Notes: generated from the sequence alone by a model not told the origin. A DNA stretch of 64,000 nucleotides from Trebonia kvetii (GCF_007827045.1 NZ_RPFW01000002.1:1054001-1118000); one strand, 5' to 3'; numbered from the stretch's first letter, positions 31,919-43,155 are shown. Translations and numbers: made by a program.

Positions 31919-33261
31919 GCGGTTCCGCTCCCTCTTGGCTCGACCCGGCGCGGCCGGTGCCCGACGTGCGGACCGAACTGCCCGGCCCGGCCGGGCGGGC
32001 GATCATCGACGCCGACGCCGCGGTCACCAGCGGGTCGCTGCCGCGTGCCTATCCGCTGGTGCCGCGCCGCGCATACGGCTCGGTGGTGGAGGACGCCGAC
32101 GGGAACCTGTTCCTCGACTGCAATGCCGGGATCGCGGTGACCTCAACCGGGCACTGCCACCCGGCGGTCGTCGCCGCCGTCACCGCGCAGGCGACGGAGC
32201 TGCTGCACTATTCGGCCAGCGACTTCTACCTGCCGATCTACTCGCGGATGTGCTCCGCGCTGGCGGCGACCGCGCCGATCGACGGGCCGGTCCGCGCCTT
32301 CCTCACCAACTCGGGCGCCGAGGCGGTCGAGGGCGCGATGAAGCTGGCCAGGTACGCGACCGGGCGGCCGTACGTGATCAGCTTCTTCGGCGCGTTCCAC
32401 GGGCGCACCTACGGCGCGATGACGCTCACCGCGTCCAAGGCCAAGTACCACAAGGGGTTCGGACCGCTGGTCCCCGGCGTGCTGCACGCGCCTTACGCGT
32501 TCAACCGGGTCGACCCCGACACCGGCGCGCGGTCGCACGACGAGGAGGAGACGTTCGACTACCTGGAGAACACGCTCTTCCGCTACCAGGTGCCGCCGTC
32601 GGAGGTGGCGGCGATCTTCGTCGAGCCGGTGCAGGGCGAGGGCGGGTACATCGTGCCGCACGCCGCCTGGCTGGCCCGGCTGCGGTCGCTGTGCGACAAG
32701 TACGGCATCCTGCTCGTCGCCGACGAGGTCCAGTCGGGCATGGGCCGCACCGGGCGGATGTGGGCCATCGAGTACTCAGGCGTGCGGCCCGACATCCTGA
32801 TCAGCGCGAAGGGCATCGCCTCCGGGCTGCCGCTCGGCGCGTTCATGGCGCGGGCGCCGCTGATGGAGAAGTGGGGCGCCGGCGCCCACGGCTCCACCTA
32901 CGGCGGCTCACCCGTGCCGTGCGCGGCGGGCCTCGCCACGCTTTCCGTAATCGAGTCCGAGGGACTGCTGGCCAACGCCACGGAACAGGGCGAGTTCCTG
33001 ATGTCCGGACTGCGGGAGATCTGGGCGGAGCACCCGAAGACGGTCACCGACGTGCGCGGCGTCGGGCTGATGATCGGCGTGGAGTTCCGTTCCGCGGAAC
33101 TGGCGGAACGCGTGCAGCTGCGGGCATTCGAGCGCGGGCTGCTCGTCCTGGAATGCGGCGAGAGCACGATCCGGGTCTCGCCGCCGCTGGTGTTCACCCG
33201 TGAGCAGGCCACCACGGCGCTGCGCATCTTCGCCGAGGTGGTCAACTCGGCCGGCACCTGA
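31915..33261 (+). CDS. Class III PLP aminotransferase (4-aminobutyrate/omega-amino acid type)
   Basis: 448 aa from GTG 31915 overlapping the dehydrogenase stop. PLP-fold signatures: FLTNSGAEAVEGAMKLARYA, FFGAFHGRTYGAMTLTASK, cofactor Asp in LLVADEVQSGMGRTGRMWAI and Schiff-base Lys in ISAKGIASGLPLGAFMA. This is the GabT/acetylornithine aminotransferase family. With the adjacent semialdehyde dehydrogenase, and an SSADH 0.7 kb further, it suits conversion of GABA or another omega-amino acid to a dicarboxylate. Substrate choice is inferred. Confidence 0.9.
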   Translation: MSGSAPSWLDPARPVPDVRTELPGPAGRAIIDADAAVTSGSLPRAYPLVPRRAYGSVVEDADGNLFLDCNAGIAVTSTGHCHPAVVAAVTAQATELLHYSASDFYLPIYSRMCSALAATAPIDGPVRAFLTNSGAEAVEGAMKLARYATGRPYVISFFGAFHGRTYGAMTLTASKAKYHKGFGPLVPGVLHAPYAFNRVDPDTGARSHDEEETFDYLENTLFRYQVPPSEVAAIFVEPVQGEGGYIVPHAAWLARLRSLCDKYGILLVADEVQSGMGRTGRMWAIEYSGVRPDILISAKGIASGLPLGAFMARAPLMEKWGAGAHGSTYGGSPVPCAAGLATLSVIESEGLLANATEQGEFLMSGLREIWAEHPKTVTDVRGVGLMIGVEFRSAELAERVQLRAFERGLLVLECGESTIRVSPPLVFTREQATTALRIFAEVVNSAGT

Positions 33262-33279
33262 CGCTTGCCGAAGCACGCC

Positions 33280-33313
33280 GCGGCCCCGGTGATCTCGAGA
33301 TCACCGGGGCCGC
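33280..33313. terminator. 34-bp perfect palindrome, bidirectional terminator
   Basis: GCGGCCCCGGTGATCTC pairs perfectly with GAGATCACCGGGGCCGC (17-bp arms, no loop) between the convergent aminotransferase and isoprenylcysteine-methyltransferase-like genes. Confidence 0.75.
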
Positions 33314-33345
33314 CTGCGTTAGCTGGTCCTAGCGGCGGAAGCTGG

Positions 33346-33897
33346 TCAGACGAGGAAGGGGATGAGCATCTTCGTTCTGGCCTTGTAGGGCGGGAAGGTG
33401 TTGGGGAAGCGCTCGGCGAGGAAGCGCTCCTCGCTGCGGGCGCTGTAGGCGAAGTAGGCGAACATGACGGCGGCGGCGAACAGGCCGTACAGCGACGTGG
33501 CCAGCGCGGTGCCGATTACCCCGAGGATGATGCCGGTATAGATCGGGTGCCTGATGAGCCGGTACGGGCCGGTGGTGACCAGGTCGGGGTCTTCCCGCTT
33601 GGTCATCGGCATACCCCAGTTCCTGCCGATGTAGATCCTGGCCCAGACCGCGAGGGCGAGCCCGGCGGCCCAGACGGCGAGGCCGATGCCGCCGAGCAGC
33701 GGGCTGGCGATCGCGCGGTGCCCGCTGCCGATGTTGACGCGGACCAGGACGAAGATCACGATGACGAGGCCGACCCGGAGCCCGCCGCCCAAGCCTCCCC
33801 AGCCGCCCTGACTGGACTTGGCGGTGAACGCGGCGATCAGCCAGCCGACCCAGAAGACGATCCAGCCGATGCCGATGATGGCGAGGATGGTTCGCAT
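33346..33897 (-). CDS. Isoprenylcysteine carboxyl methyltransferase-like membrane protein
   Basis: 183 aa from ATG 33897, preferred over an ATG nine codons upstream because GGAGGAGG lies just before it. Five hydrophobic segments. The ICMT/PEMT signature GPYRLIRHPIYTGIILGVIG and the closing SEERFLAERFPNTFPPYKAR (Glu-Glu motif) indicate a membrane SAM-dependent methyltransferase of the Methyltransf_16/ICMT group. Bacterial members methylate lipids or are of unknown substrate. Confidence 0.85.
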   Translation of the reverse strand: MRTILAIIGIGWIVFWVGWLIAAFTAKSSQGGWGGLGGGLRVGLVIVIFVLVRVNIGSGHRAIASPLLGGIGLAVWAAGLALAVWARIYIGRNWGMPMTKREDPDLVTTGPYRLIRHPIYTGIILGVIGTALATSLYGLFAAAVMFAYFAYSARSEERFLAERFPNTFPPYKARTKMLIPFLV

Positions 33898-33930
33898 AGC
33901 GGCCTCCTCCACGAAGCTTAACAAGCCAAA

Positions 33931-33970
33931 CGGTCCCGGGCAGGCCGCGCTCGCGGCCTGCCCGGGACCG
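33931..33970. terminator. Strong hairpin terminator of the SSADH gene region
   Basis: CGGTCCCGGGCAGGCCGCG pairs with CGGCCTGCCCGGGACCG around a CTCG loop, between the start of the ICMT-like gene and the 3' end of the SSADH gene; it probably ends SSADH transcription. Confidence 0.75.
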
Positions 33971-33990
33971 TCGGTCGCCGGCTGTGCGGG

Positions 33991-35370
33991 TTACTTCTGC
34001 ACGTAGAACAGGCGCTTGTTGACGAACTCGTCAATGCCGAGCGGGCCGAGCTCGCGGCCGAAGCCGGAGCGCTTGGTGCCGCCGAACGGCAGGTCCGCGC
34101 CCTCACCCGCCGGGGTGTTGACGTTGGCCATGCCAACTTCGAGCTGCTCGGCGACCCGGGTGGCCCGGTCCTCGTCGGCGGACCAGACCGCGCCGCCGAG
34201 GCCGAAGTCGACCACGTTGGCGAGGTTGACCGCTTCGTCGTCGCTGCTGACCTTGTAGACGACGGCGACCGGGCCGAACAGCTCCTCCTTGTAGGCGCGC
34301 ATGTCGGGGGTCACGCCGGTGAGCACGGCCGGAGCGAAGTAGGCGCCGTTGCCGCCGCCGAGGGTGCCGCCGACGTGCAGCGTCGCGCCCTTGGACACGG
34401 CGTCCTGCACCTGGGCGAGCAGGTTCTCCGCCGCCTTGCGCGACACCATCGGGCTGTAGGTGTCGTCGGAGTCGTCGCCCGCCGGGCGCGGCGTCATGGA
34501 GGCGGCCCGCTTGACCAGGGCGGCCACGAAGTCGTCGTAGACACTGTCCATGACGATCATCCGCTTGTTGGAGTTGCAGGCCTGGCCCACGTTCTCCATC
34601 CGGGTGCCCCAGGCGGTCTCCGCCGCGTCCTCCACGTCCGGGGTGTCCAGGATGATGTACGGGTCGGACCCGCCGAGCTCAAGCACGACCTTCTTCAGGT
34701 TGCGGCCCGCCTGCGCGGCGACCACGGTGCCCGCCCGCTCGGAGCCGGTCAGCGACACGCCGCGCAGCCGCGGGTCGGCGATCATGTCGGCGACCTGCTC
34801 GTGGGTGGCGAAGATGTTCGTGTAGACACCCTCGGGCACGCCCGCGTCCTTCATGATCTGCGCGATCGCGAGGGCCGAGGTGGGGCAGTTCTCCGCGTGC
34901 TTGACGATGACCGTGTTGCCGACGACCAGGGCGGGCGCGGCGAAACGGGCGACCTGGTAGTACGGGTAGTTCCACGGCATCACGCCGAGGACCGCGCCGA
35001 CCGGCAGGTACTCCACGCGCGCCGCGTCGTGGCCGGGCAGCGGGCGGTCGGCGAGCAGCGCCGGGCCGTTGTCGGCGTAGTAGTCGAAGATGGCGGTGCA
35101 GAACTCGGCCTCACCCTGGGCCTGGGCGGGCCGCTTGCCCATCTCCTTGGTGATCAGCGCGGCCAGGTCGGCGGCGCGCTCGGTGAACAGTTCGGCGACC
35201 CGCTTGACAATCGCGGCACGCTCGGCGACCGGACGCCGCTTCCACGCGGCGAACGCCTCGGTCGCGGCGCTGAGCGCCTGCTCAACCTCGGCATCCGTAG
35301 CGTAGGGGAACGTCTCGGTCACCTCGCCCGTCGCGGGGTCGGTCACCTGATACGGCGGGGTCTGCGTCAT
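33991..35370 (-). CDS. NAD(P)-dependent succinate-semialdehyde dehydrogenase
   Basis: 459 aa from ATG 35370 (MTQTPPYQVTDPATGEVTE). Motifs: VMPWNYPYYQVARFAAPALV, SLTGSERAGTVVAAQAGRNL, general base in VLELGGSDPYII and catalytic Cys in NVGQACNSNKRMIV. GADLPFGGTKRSGFGRELG and PLGIDEFVNKRLF are typical of the short GabD1-like SSADH group. It would complete GABA degradation started by the class III aminotransferase nearby, although it is on the opposite strand with its own promoter. Confidence 0.9.
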   Translation of the reverse strand: MTQTPPYQVTDPATGEVTETFPYATDAEVEQALSAATEAFAAWKRRPVAERAAIVKRVAELFTERAADLAALITKEMGKRPAQAQGEAEFCTAIFDYYADNGPALLADRPLPGHDAARVEYLPVGAVLGVMPWNYPYYQVARFAAPALVVGNTVIVKHAENCPTSALAIAQIMKDAGVPEGVYTNIFATHEQVADMIADPRLRGVSLTGSERAGTVVAAQAGRNLKKVVLELGGSDPYIILDTPDVEDAAETAWGTRMENVGQACNSNKRMIVMDSVYDDFVAALVKRAASMTPRPAGDDSDDTYSPMVSRKAAENLLAQVQDAVSKGATLHVGGTLGGGNGAYFAPAVLTGVTPDMRAYKEELFGPVAVVYKVSSDDEAVNLANVVDFGLGGAVWSADEDRATRVAEQLEVGMANVNTPAGEGADLPFGGTKRSGFGRELGPLGIDEFVNKRLFYVQK

Positions 35371-35475
35371 TGCCTTGCTCCCGGTGTTGCTGCGATAAGG
35401 ACTTCGGTGAGACAAACTTACGGGAGGCAATGCGCGCCGGCGACCGCCGGCCCAGGGCCTAGCTGGACGGAGCCG

Positions 35476-35937
35476 TTAGTTGCCGGCCGCGCAGGAGGCG
35501 TCGAGCATCCTCGCGGCGGATATGCTCGCGCCGCCGGGGGCGGTGACGATGCCGAGGTCGGTGCTGATGTGCATGTAGGTCGGGTCGACCTTGAGCGCGC
35601 TGTTGGCGTTGAAGGCGGTGAGCCAGCCATCACTGGAGAACCACAGCTGCAGTTGCAGCGTGTTGTCCCTCCGCACCCGGGTGACGTACTCGCCGCGCAG
35701 CAGAGCCCACTGCTCGCAGACCTGCAGCGCCCGCATGCCGTCCCAGGACTGGGGGAACGTGGCCAGCTTCATGTCGCCGAGCACCGGCACGGGCGTCGGG
35801 GTCACGGTGGGGGTGGCCGGCGCGGGCTGGCCGTTGTCGAGCGTCGACGAAGAGCCGGTACAGGCGCTCGCCAGCACCGCCACGCAGGCGGCGACGACGC
35901 CATTGACCGCGAGGACCCGCAGCTTCCTTGCCCTCAT
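35476..35937 (-). CDS. Putative lipoprotein, unknown function
   Basis: 153 aa from ATG 35937; an earlier in-frame codon lacks a ribosome site. The signal peptide KLRVLAVNGVVAACVAVLAS ends in a lipobox ASAC, followed by a Thr/Pro linker (PAPATPTVTPTPVPVLG). The mature domain contains WDGMRALQVCEQWALLRGEY and SDGWLTAFNANSALKVDP. Two mature-domain cysteines (VCEQ and the C-terminal ASCAAGN) could form a disulfide. Family not recognised. Confidence 0.75.
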   Translation of the reverse strand: MRARKLRVLAVNGVVAACVAVLASACTGSSSTLDNGQPAPATPTVTPTPVPVLGDMKLATFPQSWDGMRALQVCEQWALLRGEYVTRVRRDNTLQLQLWFSSDGWLTAFNANSALKVDPTYMHISTDLGIVTAPGGASISAARMLDASCAAGN

Positions 35938-36103
35938 GGGCTGCTCACTTTCTCGAACGCCCGACACCGCCCCGGGCATGGCTGATGAGCGATGCGCCCG
36001 GGTGTGAACCCTGAGTATGCCAGTTTCACGGGTGACGCGATGGGCTCCCGGCGGAGATGGTCAGCGGCGGTCGACCGCGAGCCGCCCGCTAGGCTCGGCT
36101 GCT

Positions 36104-36724
36104 ATGCGGATTCCGGACGACGAGGAGATATTTGCGCTGCACGTGCGGCACGCGCCGACAGCGGAGGCGCTGGCGGTCGTCTTCACGCACAGCGAGATCG
36201 TGCGGCGGATCGCCCTGCGGCTGCTTGACGGGCTCGGCGCCTCTGCTGTGGGCATCGAGGGGGGCGGTTTCGACGCCGGGCTGGTGCGCGCCGGGTGCCT
36301 GCTGCACGACGTCGGCGTGTACCGGCTGTACGACGCCGCGGGGCAGCTAGGCCACGCCGGGTACATCAGGCACGGCGTCCTCGGCCACGAACTGCTCGCG
36401 GAGGCCGGGTATCCCGAGGCGCTGTGCCGGTTCGCCTCCCGGCACACCGGAGTCGGCATCACCCGGGCTGACGTGCTGCGGCAGGAGCTGCCGCTGCCGC
36501 CGGACGACTACGTGGCGCAGACGGCGGAGGAGGCGCTTGTCATGTACGCGGACAAGTTCCACACCAAGTCGACGCCGCCCTCCTTCCTCACCGCGGCCAC
36601 GTACGCCGCCGAGGTCGCGCGGTTCGGCCCGGACAAGCCGGCCGCCTTCGCGCGGCTGCGTGAGCGGTTCGGCGAGCCGGACCTGGCGGCGCTCAGCGCC
36701 GCCTACGGACACGGGGTGCGGTAA
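36104..36724 (+). CDS. HD-domain phosphohydrolase
   Basis: 206 aa from ATG 36104. HD metal motif elements: His in VFTHSEIVRRIALRLL, the HD pair in GCLLHDVGVYRLYDA, then RHGVLGHELLAEAGYPEAL and RFASRHTGVGITRADVL. The C-terminal helix bundle holds YADKFHTKSTPPSFLTA. The family is annotated as uncharacterised HD-domain protein (HDIG-type); it probably hydrolyses a nucleotide or phosphate ester. Single gene, high third-position GC. Confidence 0.85.
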   Translation: MRIPDDEEIFALHVRHAPTAEALAVVFTHSEIVRRIALRLLDGLGASAVGIEGGGFDAGLVRAGCLLHDVGVYRLYDAAGQLGHAGYIRHGVLGHELLAEAGYPEALCRFASRHTGVGITRADVLRQELPLPPDDYVAQTAEEALVMYADKFHTKSTPPSFLTAATYAAEVARFGPDKPAAFARLRERFGEPDLAALSAAYGHGVR

Positions 36725-36852
36725 GGGCGAAGCCACCAACCGTTCGGGATAACGCGATGCGACACCGGCGGATACGGAGAGTTTTTCATCTGCCTTAGAT
36801 TGAGACATTCGTTAACTTGAACCCTTCGTCTTTATGGGAGTAGGTTGGGCCC

Positions 36853-37287
36853 ATGACCGCGTCTCACGCTGCGAACGCCGCCGACGAGTTGCGTGGCGTC
36901 GGCCTGCGGGTGACGGCCGTGCGGGTCGCGCTGCTCGAAACCGTCAGGCACGGCGATCATCTCGGCGTCGAGGCGGTCGCCGCCGGGGTGCGCGAGCGGG
37001 TGGGCCACGTGTCCCTGCAGGCCGTGTACGAGGCGCTGCACGCGCTGACCGCGGCGGGGCTGGTGCGCCGGATCGAGCCCGCGGGCGGCTCACCGCGGTT
37101 CGAGGGACGGGTCGGAGACAACCACCACCATCTCGTGTGCCGGTCGTGCGGCGCCGTCGCGGACGTCGACTGCGCGGTCGGTGAGGCACCGTGCCTGACT
37201 CCATCGGATGACCGTGGCTTCACGCTCAGTGAGGCCGAGGTGATCTACTGGGGTTTGTGCGCTGACTGTTCCGCTCGCAGTACGTGA
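36853..37287 (+). CDS. furA: Fur-family peroxide/redox regulator (FurA/CatR type)
   Basis: 144 aa. N-terminal wHTH (ELRGVGLRVTAVRVALLETV, VGHVSLQAVYEALHALTAAG), then the metal/dimerisation domain with HHHLVCRSCGAVADVDC and the C-terminal CADCS pair forming a Cys4-type zinc site. FurA regulators sit immediately upstream of katG in actinomycetes, repress both genes and lose DNA binding on oxidation. Here katG starts 33 bp downstream in the same direction. The AT-rich leader at about 36795-36840 is the likely operator. Confidence 0.9.
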   Translation: MTASHAANAADELRGVGLRVTAVRVALLETVRHGDHLGVEAVAAGVRERVGHVSLQAVYEALHALTAAGLVRRIEPAGGSPRFEGRVGDNHHHLVCRSCGAVADVDCAVGEAPCLTPSDDRGFTLSEAEVIYWGLCADCSARST

Positions 37288-37305
37288 GCACCGTGAATCG
37301 ACTAG

Positions 37306-39570
<2,265 letters not shown>

Positions 39571-39590
39571 CGGTCCTTCCTTCCCTTCCT

Positions 39591-39631
39591 GGACGCCCAG
39601 GCCGGCCCGCGAGGGCTGGCCTGGGCGTTCC
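39591..39631 (+). terminator. katG terminator hairpin
   Basis: GGACGCCCAGGCCGGCCC pairs with GGGCTGGCCTGGGCGTTCC around a GCGA loop, 20 bp after the katG stop. Confidence 0.8.
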
Positions 39632-39697
39632 CGTGTCCCGCCGCGTCCGCGCTGGTCTCGCTCACGATCATCCCGAACGGGTGCGTGGCTACACCAG

Positions 39698-40666
39698 TCA
39701 GATCCCAGCCTCCCGGCTGGCTGCAGACGGGATTACCAGGGCGCGGCCGGCTTCGTTCGCCAGCCGGACGGCGTCGTCCGCCTCGGCGGCCACGGCACGC
39801 AGCTCGTCGCCGGAGTGCCCGGTCACGGTCAGCGCGTTGCCCGTCTCGCCCAGGCGGATGAGCAGTTCCTCGTAGTCGGGGTTGAGGTCGGCGAGCTCGG
39901 CGATGGCCCGCTTCCGCCTGCGCGCCGCGTCGGCTTTGGCCGCGAGCGCGGCGAACTCCTCGAGGCGGCCGATCCGCTGCTCGACGTCCGCGACCGCGAG
40001 GTCGTGCACCCGCCGCTGCGGGCCGAGGACGGCCTGGATGTCGGAGTCGTTCGTGTCCACGCCTTGCAGGATCGCCGGCAGCCGCCGTTCCGTTGCCGAC
40101 ATCAGCGCGAGGCGTTCCACGATGTCCCACAGGTGGTAAGGCAGGACGGCGGCTATCTCCACCGTGTCGATGAGCCCGAGGCGGACGGCCTCCGCCGCCT
40201 GGATCGACTTGGCTGCGTCACGGGCGCGCCGCCAGCGGGCTAGCCCGGCGTCGTGCAGGTCGAGCTCGGGGACGACGTAGCGGCGGTGATAGGCAAGCGC
40301 GGGGTCCGGTTCACCCCGCCGGCGGCGCAGCGACTGCTGCCCTGGCTCATCATGGTCGTGGAAGCCGATCAGCGCTGCGACGACGGCGACCGGCAGCCAG
40401 ATGAACATCGCCATGAGCACCAGGCCGGGCTGCCTGGCAATCAGGCCGATACAGCACAGCAGCACGGCGAGCACCAGGCTGCCGCCCGCGGTGAATCGCG
40501 CGGCCGCCCTGGTCTGCGTGCTGGCGTCCTGCTTGGCGACCTGGTTGCCAGGCACGCCCGGCTGCGGCACCGGGTCGGCGAAGGCGATCAGAGCGGTCAT
40601 CGGCGCCTGCTCAAGCTCCCGCCGCGCCGGACCTGGGACGTCCGGGTCGGTCACTATCTCAGGCAC
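39698..40666 (-). CDS. Two-helix membrane protein with coiled-coil cytosolic domain, unknown
   Basis: 322 aa from GTG 40666. Two adjacent hydrophobic segments (~60-100: GSLVLAVLLCCIGLIARQPG and LVLMAMFIWLPVAVVAALIG), then a long hydrophilic helical region with heptad-like spacing (DAAKSIQAAEAVRLGLIDTV, VEQRIGRLEEFAALAAKADA, YEELLIRLGETGNALTVTG). It resembles uncharacterised actinomycete membrane proteins; no enzymatic motif is visible. It converges with katG. Confidence 0.72.
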   Translation of the reverse strand: MPEIVTDPDVPGPARRELEQAPMTALIAFADPVPQPGVPGNQVAKQDASTQTRAAARFTAGGSLVLAVLLCCIGLIARQPGLVLMAMFIWLPVAVVAALIGFHDHDEPGQQSLRRRRGEPDPALAYHRRYVVPELDLHDAGLARWRRARDAAKSIQAAEAVRLGLIDTVEIAAVLPYHLWDIVERLALMSATERRLPAILQGVDTNDSDIQAVLGPQRRVHDLAVADVEQRIGRLEEFAALAAKADAARRRKRAIAELADLNPDYEELLIRLGETGNALTVTGHSGDELRAVAAEADDAVRLANEAGRALVIPSAASREAGI

Positions 40667-40799
40667 ACCTGCTCCCGTCGGGCGGCGCGGGGCTACGGTC
40701 CTTGCGCGAGCGGACTGCTCCGCATGAGGGCATTCTGCACCGGCCTGCCGCCCGCCGGGAAGGGGAAACGGGCGGCGCCTCGCGGATCAGCGTGGCGGA

Positions 40800-41036
40800 T
40801 CAGCGTGGCGCCTCGGCGGGTGTCTCGCGACCGTGCTCGTAGCGGCGGATGAGTTTCATCCCGCTCTCGGCCATCGTCAGGACAATCTGCGGCGGGCCGG
40901 CGTAACTCCGGTACCGCGCCTCCTCGAGCGCGTCGGTCAGGCCCTTGAGCGTGTACGGGTAGAGCTTGTCCACATTGCCCGATTCCCCGCCGGCGCTCTC
41001 GTCCCTGACGACGTACGCTCCCCCGGCTCGTGCCAT
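40800..41036 (-). CDS. Small conserved-type hypothetical protein (78 aa)
   Basis: From ATG 41036 with GGGGAGGGG directly upstream, which fixes the start. Contains GAYVVRDESAGGESGNVDKL, YPYTLKGLTDALEEARYRSY and LTMAESGMKLIRRYEHGRET. Acidic-basic mixed composition, no membrane segment. High third-position GC supports coding. Function unknown. Confidence 0.65.
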   Translation of the reverse strand: MARAGGAYVVRDESAGGESGNVDKLYPYTLKGLTDALEEARYRSYAGPPQIVLTMAESGMKLIRRYEHGRETPAEAPR

Positions 41037-41152
41037 GACGGCCCCTCCCCCGAAGTCCTGCCGTCCCACGATTAAGTTAGCAACTGCGCAGGTCAGGGAC
41101 TTCATCGACCGGCTAGGCGCGGCGCGGACGTTTCGTCCCTTATGGTGCCCTT

Positions 41153-41923
41153 GTGAACGTGACCCGGTGGCGCTCCCTCACCGTCCAAGGGATCTGCGCG
41201 GCGCTCCTGCTCGCCGGCTGCGGCGCCATTGTGGTGCGCAGCATCTCCTCCTCTTCTTCCGCGCCGTCCGGGCCGCACACGGTGAGCCTGCCGATGACGC
41301 AGCTGCCCGGTCCCGGTGTTTCCGCTGGCTCCGGCGGGGCGACGCTGCAGGTCCGCACCGGGACACCGAAGCTGACGATCGGCATGGCGAACCTCGGGCT
41401 CACCGGGTCACTGGTAGAGGTCAGCACGCCGGGCGGCAGCCCGGCGGCACAGTTGCAGGTGACGGGCGGCGCCGGCCCCGGAGGCAGCGCGCTTGTCTCC
41501 GTGTCGGCGAAGGACGCGGCCTCGGTCACGGTCACGCTGAACACCGCCGTCGGCTGGCGGCTCGAGCTGGCGAGCGGCACCAAACAGACCATCGCCGACC
41601 TGCGCCATGGCCGGGTGGCCAGCGTCGCCATCACGGCAGGGTCCGACCTGCTCGACCTCCTGATGCCCGCGCCGCGCGGCAGCGTGCCAATCCGGCTCGC
41701 GGCCGGCGCCAGCCGGTTCCTGCTCAGCGTGCCGCACGGCAGCGCGGTCCGGGTCACCGCCGCCAAGGGCGCAGGTCAGGTATCACTCGAGGGTGCCAAG
41801 CACGTCGCGGTGCCCGACGGCTCGGTGTTCACCACGCCCGGCTGGGCGGCGGGAACAGCGGGGTTCGACATCGACGCGACCGCCGGCGCCGCGCGGCTCA
41901 CCGTCACGGCCCGGGCTGGTTAG
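41153..41923 (+). CDS. Putative secreted lipoprotein with beta-rich domain
   Basis: 256 aa from GTG 41153. Signal peptide WRSLTVQGICAALLLAGCG with lipobox LAGC. The mature part is Gly/Ala/Val-rich with alternating strands (ATLQVRTGTPKLTIGMANLG, TVTLNTAVGWRLELASGTKQ, FLLSVPHGSAVRVTAAKGAG, FDIDATAGAARLTVTARAG), suggesting a beta-helix or DUF2807-like adhesin fold that measures local beta turns. Function unknown. Confidence 0.75.
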   Translation: MNVTRWRSLTVQGICAALLLAGCGAIVVRSISSSSSAPSGPHTVSLPMTQLPGPGVSAGSGGATLQVRTGTPKLTIGMANLGLTGSLVEVSTPGGSPAAQLQVTGGAGPGGSALVSVSAKDAASVTVTLNTAVGWRLELASGTKQTIADLRHGRVASVAITAGSDLLDLLMPAPRGSVPIRLAAGASRFLLSVPHGSAVRVTAAKGAGQVSLEGAKHVAVPDGSVFTTPGWAAGTAGFDIDATAGAARLTVTARAG

Positions 41924-42090
41924 CGGTAATCGCCTCCGCCGCGCACGCGACCATCGGACCAGACAGCCACGGTACTCACAATGCCCTCTGTGTTGCGCTT
42001 CCATGCGGGAGCGCCCGGGGACTCCATCGAACGCTTCCGCTCCCGTGTTCACCCCAGGCAGCTTGACCAGACTGGCGAGAGGCCGGGTTC

Positions 42091-42330
42091 TCAGGACACC
42101 GGGCTCCGGTTGGCGAATGCCTCTGCCGCCTGGACGCCGGCTCGCGCTCCGGCGCGCCACCAGACGAGCCGGGGCAGCGCCTCATCCACCCCGCGGGAGG
42201 CGACGCACGGGGGAAGCAGCGACCCGAACAGGCAGGAGCCGGAGGCGGAGCAGAACAGGAGCGCACGCAGCAGTGACCGGACGAGCAGCCGCACCCGGCT
42301 CTCCGTGTACTGCGCGTCCCGAGCATCCAT
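42091..42330 (-). CDS. Possible small protein (79 aa) under a palindromic promoter
   Basis: From ATG 42330 with a perfect GAGGAG ribosome site six bases upstream. Third codon positions are about 85-90 percent G/C, consistent with translation. Sequence features: MDARDAQYTESRVRLLVRSL, then a short hydrophobic cysteine-containing segment (LRALLFCSASGSCLFGSLLP) that could be a membrane helix. No family recognised. The 167 bp downstream to the lipoprotein gene are empty. Confidence 0.45.
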   Translation of the reverse strand: MDARDAQYTESRVRLLVRSLLRALLFCSASGSCLFGSLLPPCVASRGVDEALPRLVWWRAGARAGVQAAEAFANRSPVS

Positions 42331-42348
42331 CGCCGCTCCTCGGAGAGG

Positions 42349-42370
42349 CATTGAAATAGGCATTTCAATG
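42349..42370. promoter_or_regulatory. Perfect AT-rich palindrome CATTGAAAT-AGGC-ATTTCAATG
   Basis: Nine-bp perfect arms with a 4-bp centre, lying just upstream of the ribosome site of the 79-aa gene. Its low GC makes it stand out and suggests an operator for a dimeric regulator. Confidence 0.5.
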
Positions 42371-42462
42371 TCATCTTTGAGACTTCAGGACATGCTGAGT
42401 GGCGGCACACAGACGGTCAATAGCACAGAATCAGGCCGGAATACGGGCGCCGACCCGCGCGG

Positions 42463-43134
42463 TTAGACGCTTCCCGCCGCGCTGGGCGGCGGCGCCGACG
42501 CGGCGGCGAGAGCGGCGCGGGCCATGGCGTGCAGCAGGGCGGCCACGTCCTCGCGCGGCAGTTCGCTCGCGCTGTGCGGGGTGGAGTTGAGCAGGCCGAA
42601 GATGGCGTGCATGGCGGTGCGCAGCCGGGTCGGCGAGGCGAGCGGGCTGAGCTCGCTCGTCACGGTGACCCATTCCTCGACGTACAGCCGCTGCAGCCGG
42701 CGGATCTTCCGCCTGGCTGGTTCCGGCACGTTGGCCAGCTCACGTTCCTGCACGGTGATCAGGTCCGGCTGGCTGAGTGCGAAGCTGACGTGCCAGTCGA
42801 GCAGGGCGTCAAGGGCGGCCCCGGCATCCGCGGCCGCCTCCGCGCGGCGGCTGCCCTCGGCGAGCAGCCGCTCGCTGATGCCGACGAGCATCTCCGCGAG
42901 TACCGCGTCCTTGCCGGGGAAATGCCGGTAGATGCCGGGACCCGACATGCCGGCGGCGGCGCCGATGTCGTCGATCGTGACACCGTGGAAGCCGCGGCGC
43001 GCGAACAGCGCGGCCGCCGCGGCGAGGATCTCCTCGCGGCGCGCACCACGGGGCCCGCGCCCGCGCCCGGCGCGCGGTGCCTCGCGGGCCTGCGGGGCGC
43101 CGGGGCGGAGGGCTGACTCACTGCTCGTGTCCAC
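42463..43134 (-). CDS. TetR-family regulator
   Basis: 223 aa from GTG 43134. A disordered Arg/Gly/Ala N-terminus (~35 aa) precedes the HTH: RREEILAAAAALFARRGFHG, VTIDDIGAAAGMSGPGIYRH and FPGKDAVLAEMLVGISE. The ligand domain includes LLDWHVSFALSQPDLITVQE. It is divergent from the carboxylase operon with 69 bp between starts, so it most likely represses the acyl-CoA carboxylase/dehydrogenase genes and responds to an acyl-CoA or related intermediate. Confidence 0.88.
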   Translation of the reverse strand: MDTSSESALRPGAPQAREAPRAGRGRGPRGARREEILAAAAALFARRGFHGVTIDDIGAAAGMSGPGIYRHFPGKDAVLAEMLVGISERLLAEGSRRAEAAADAGAALDALLDWHVSFALSQPDLITVQERELANVPEPARRKIRRLQRLYVEEWVTVTSELSPLASPTRLRTAMHAIFGLLNSTPHSASELPREDVAALLHAMARAALAAASAPPPSAAGSV

Positions 43135-43155
43135 CCCCTCATAGTAGACGCGGAA

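Noticed and set aside
34375..35985. Plus-strand 536-codon frame over the succinate-semialdehyde dehydrogenase
   Set aside because: Antisense shadow; Arg/Gly/His-rich and spans two real minus-strand genes.
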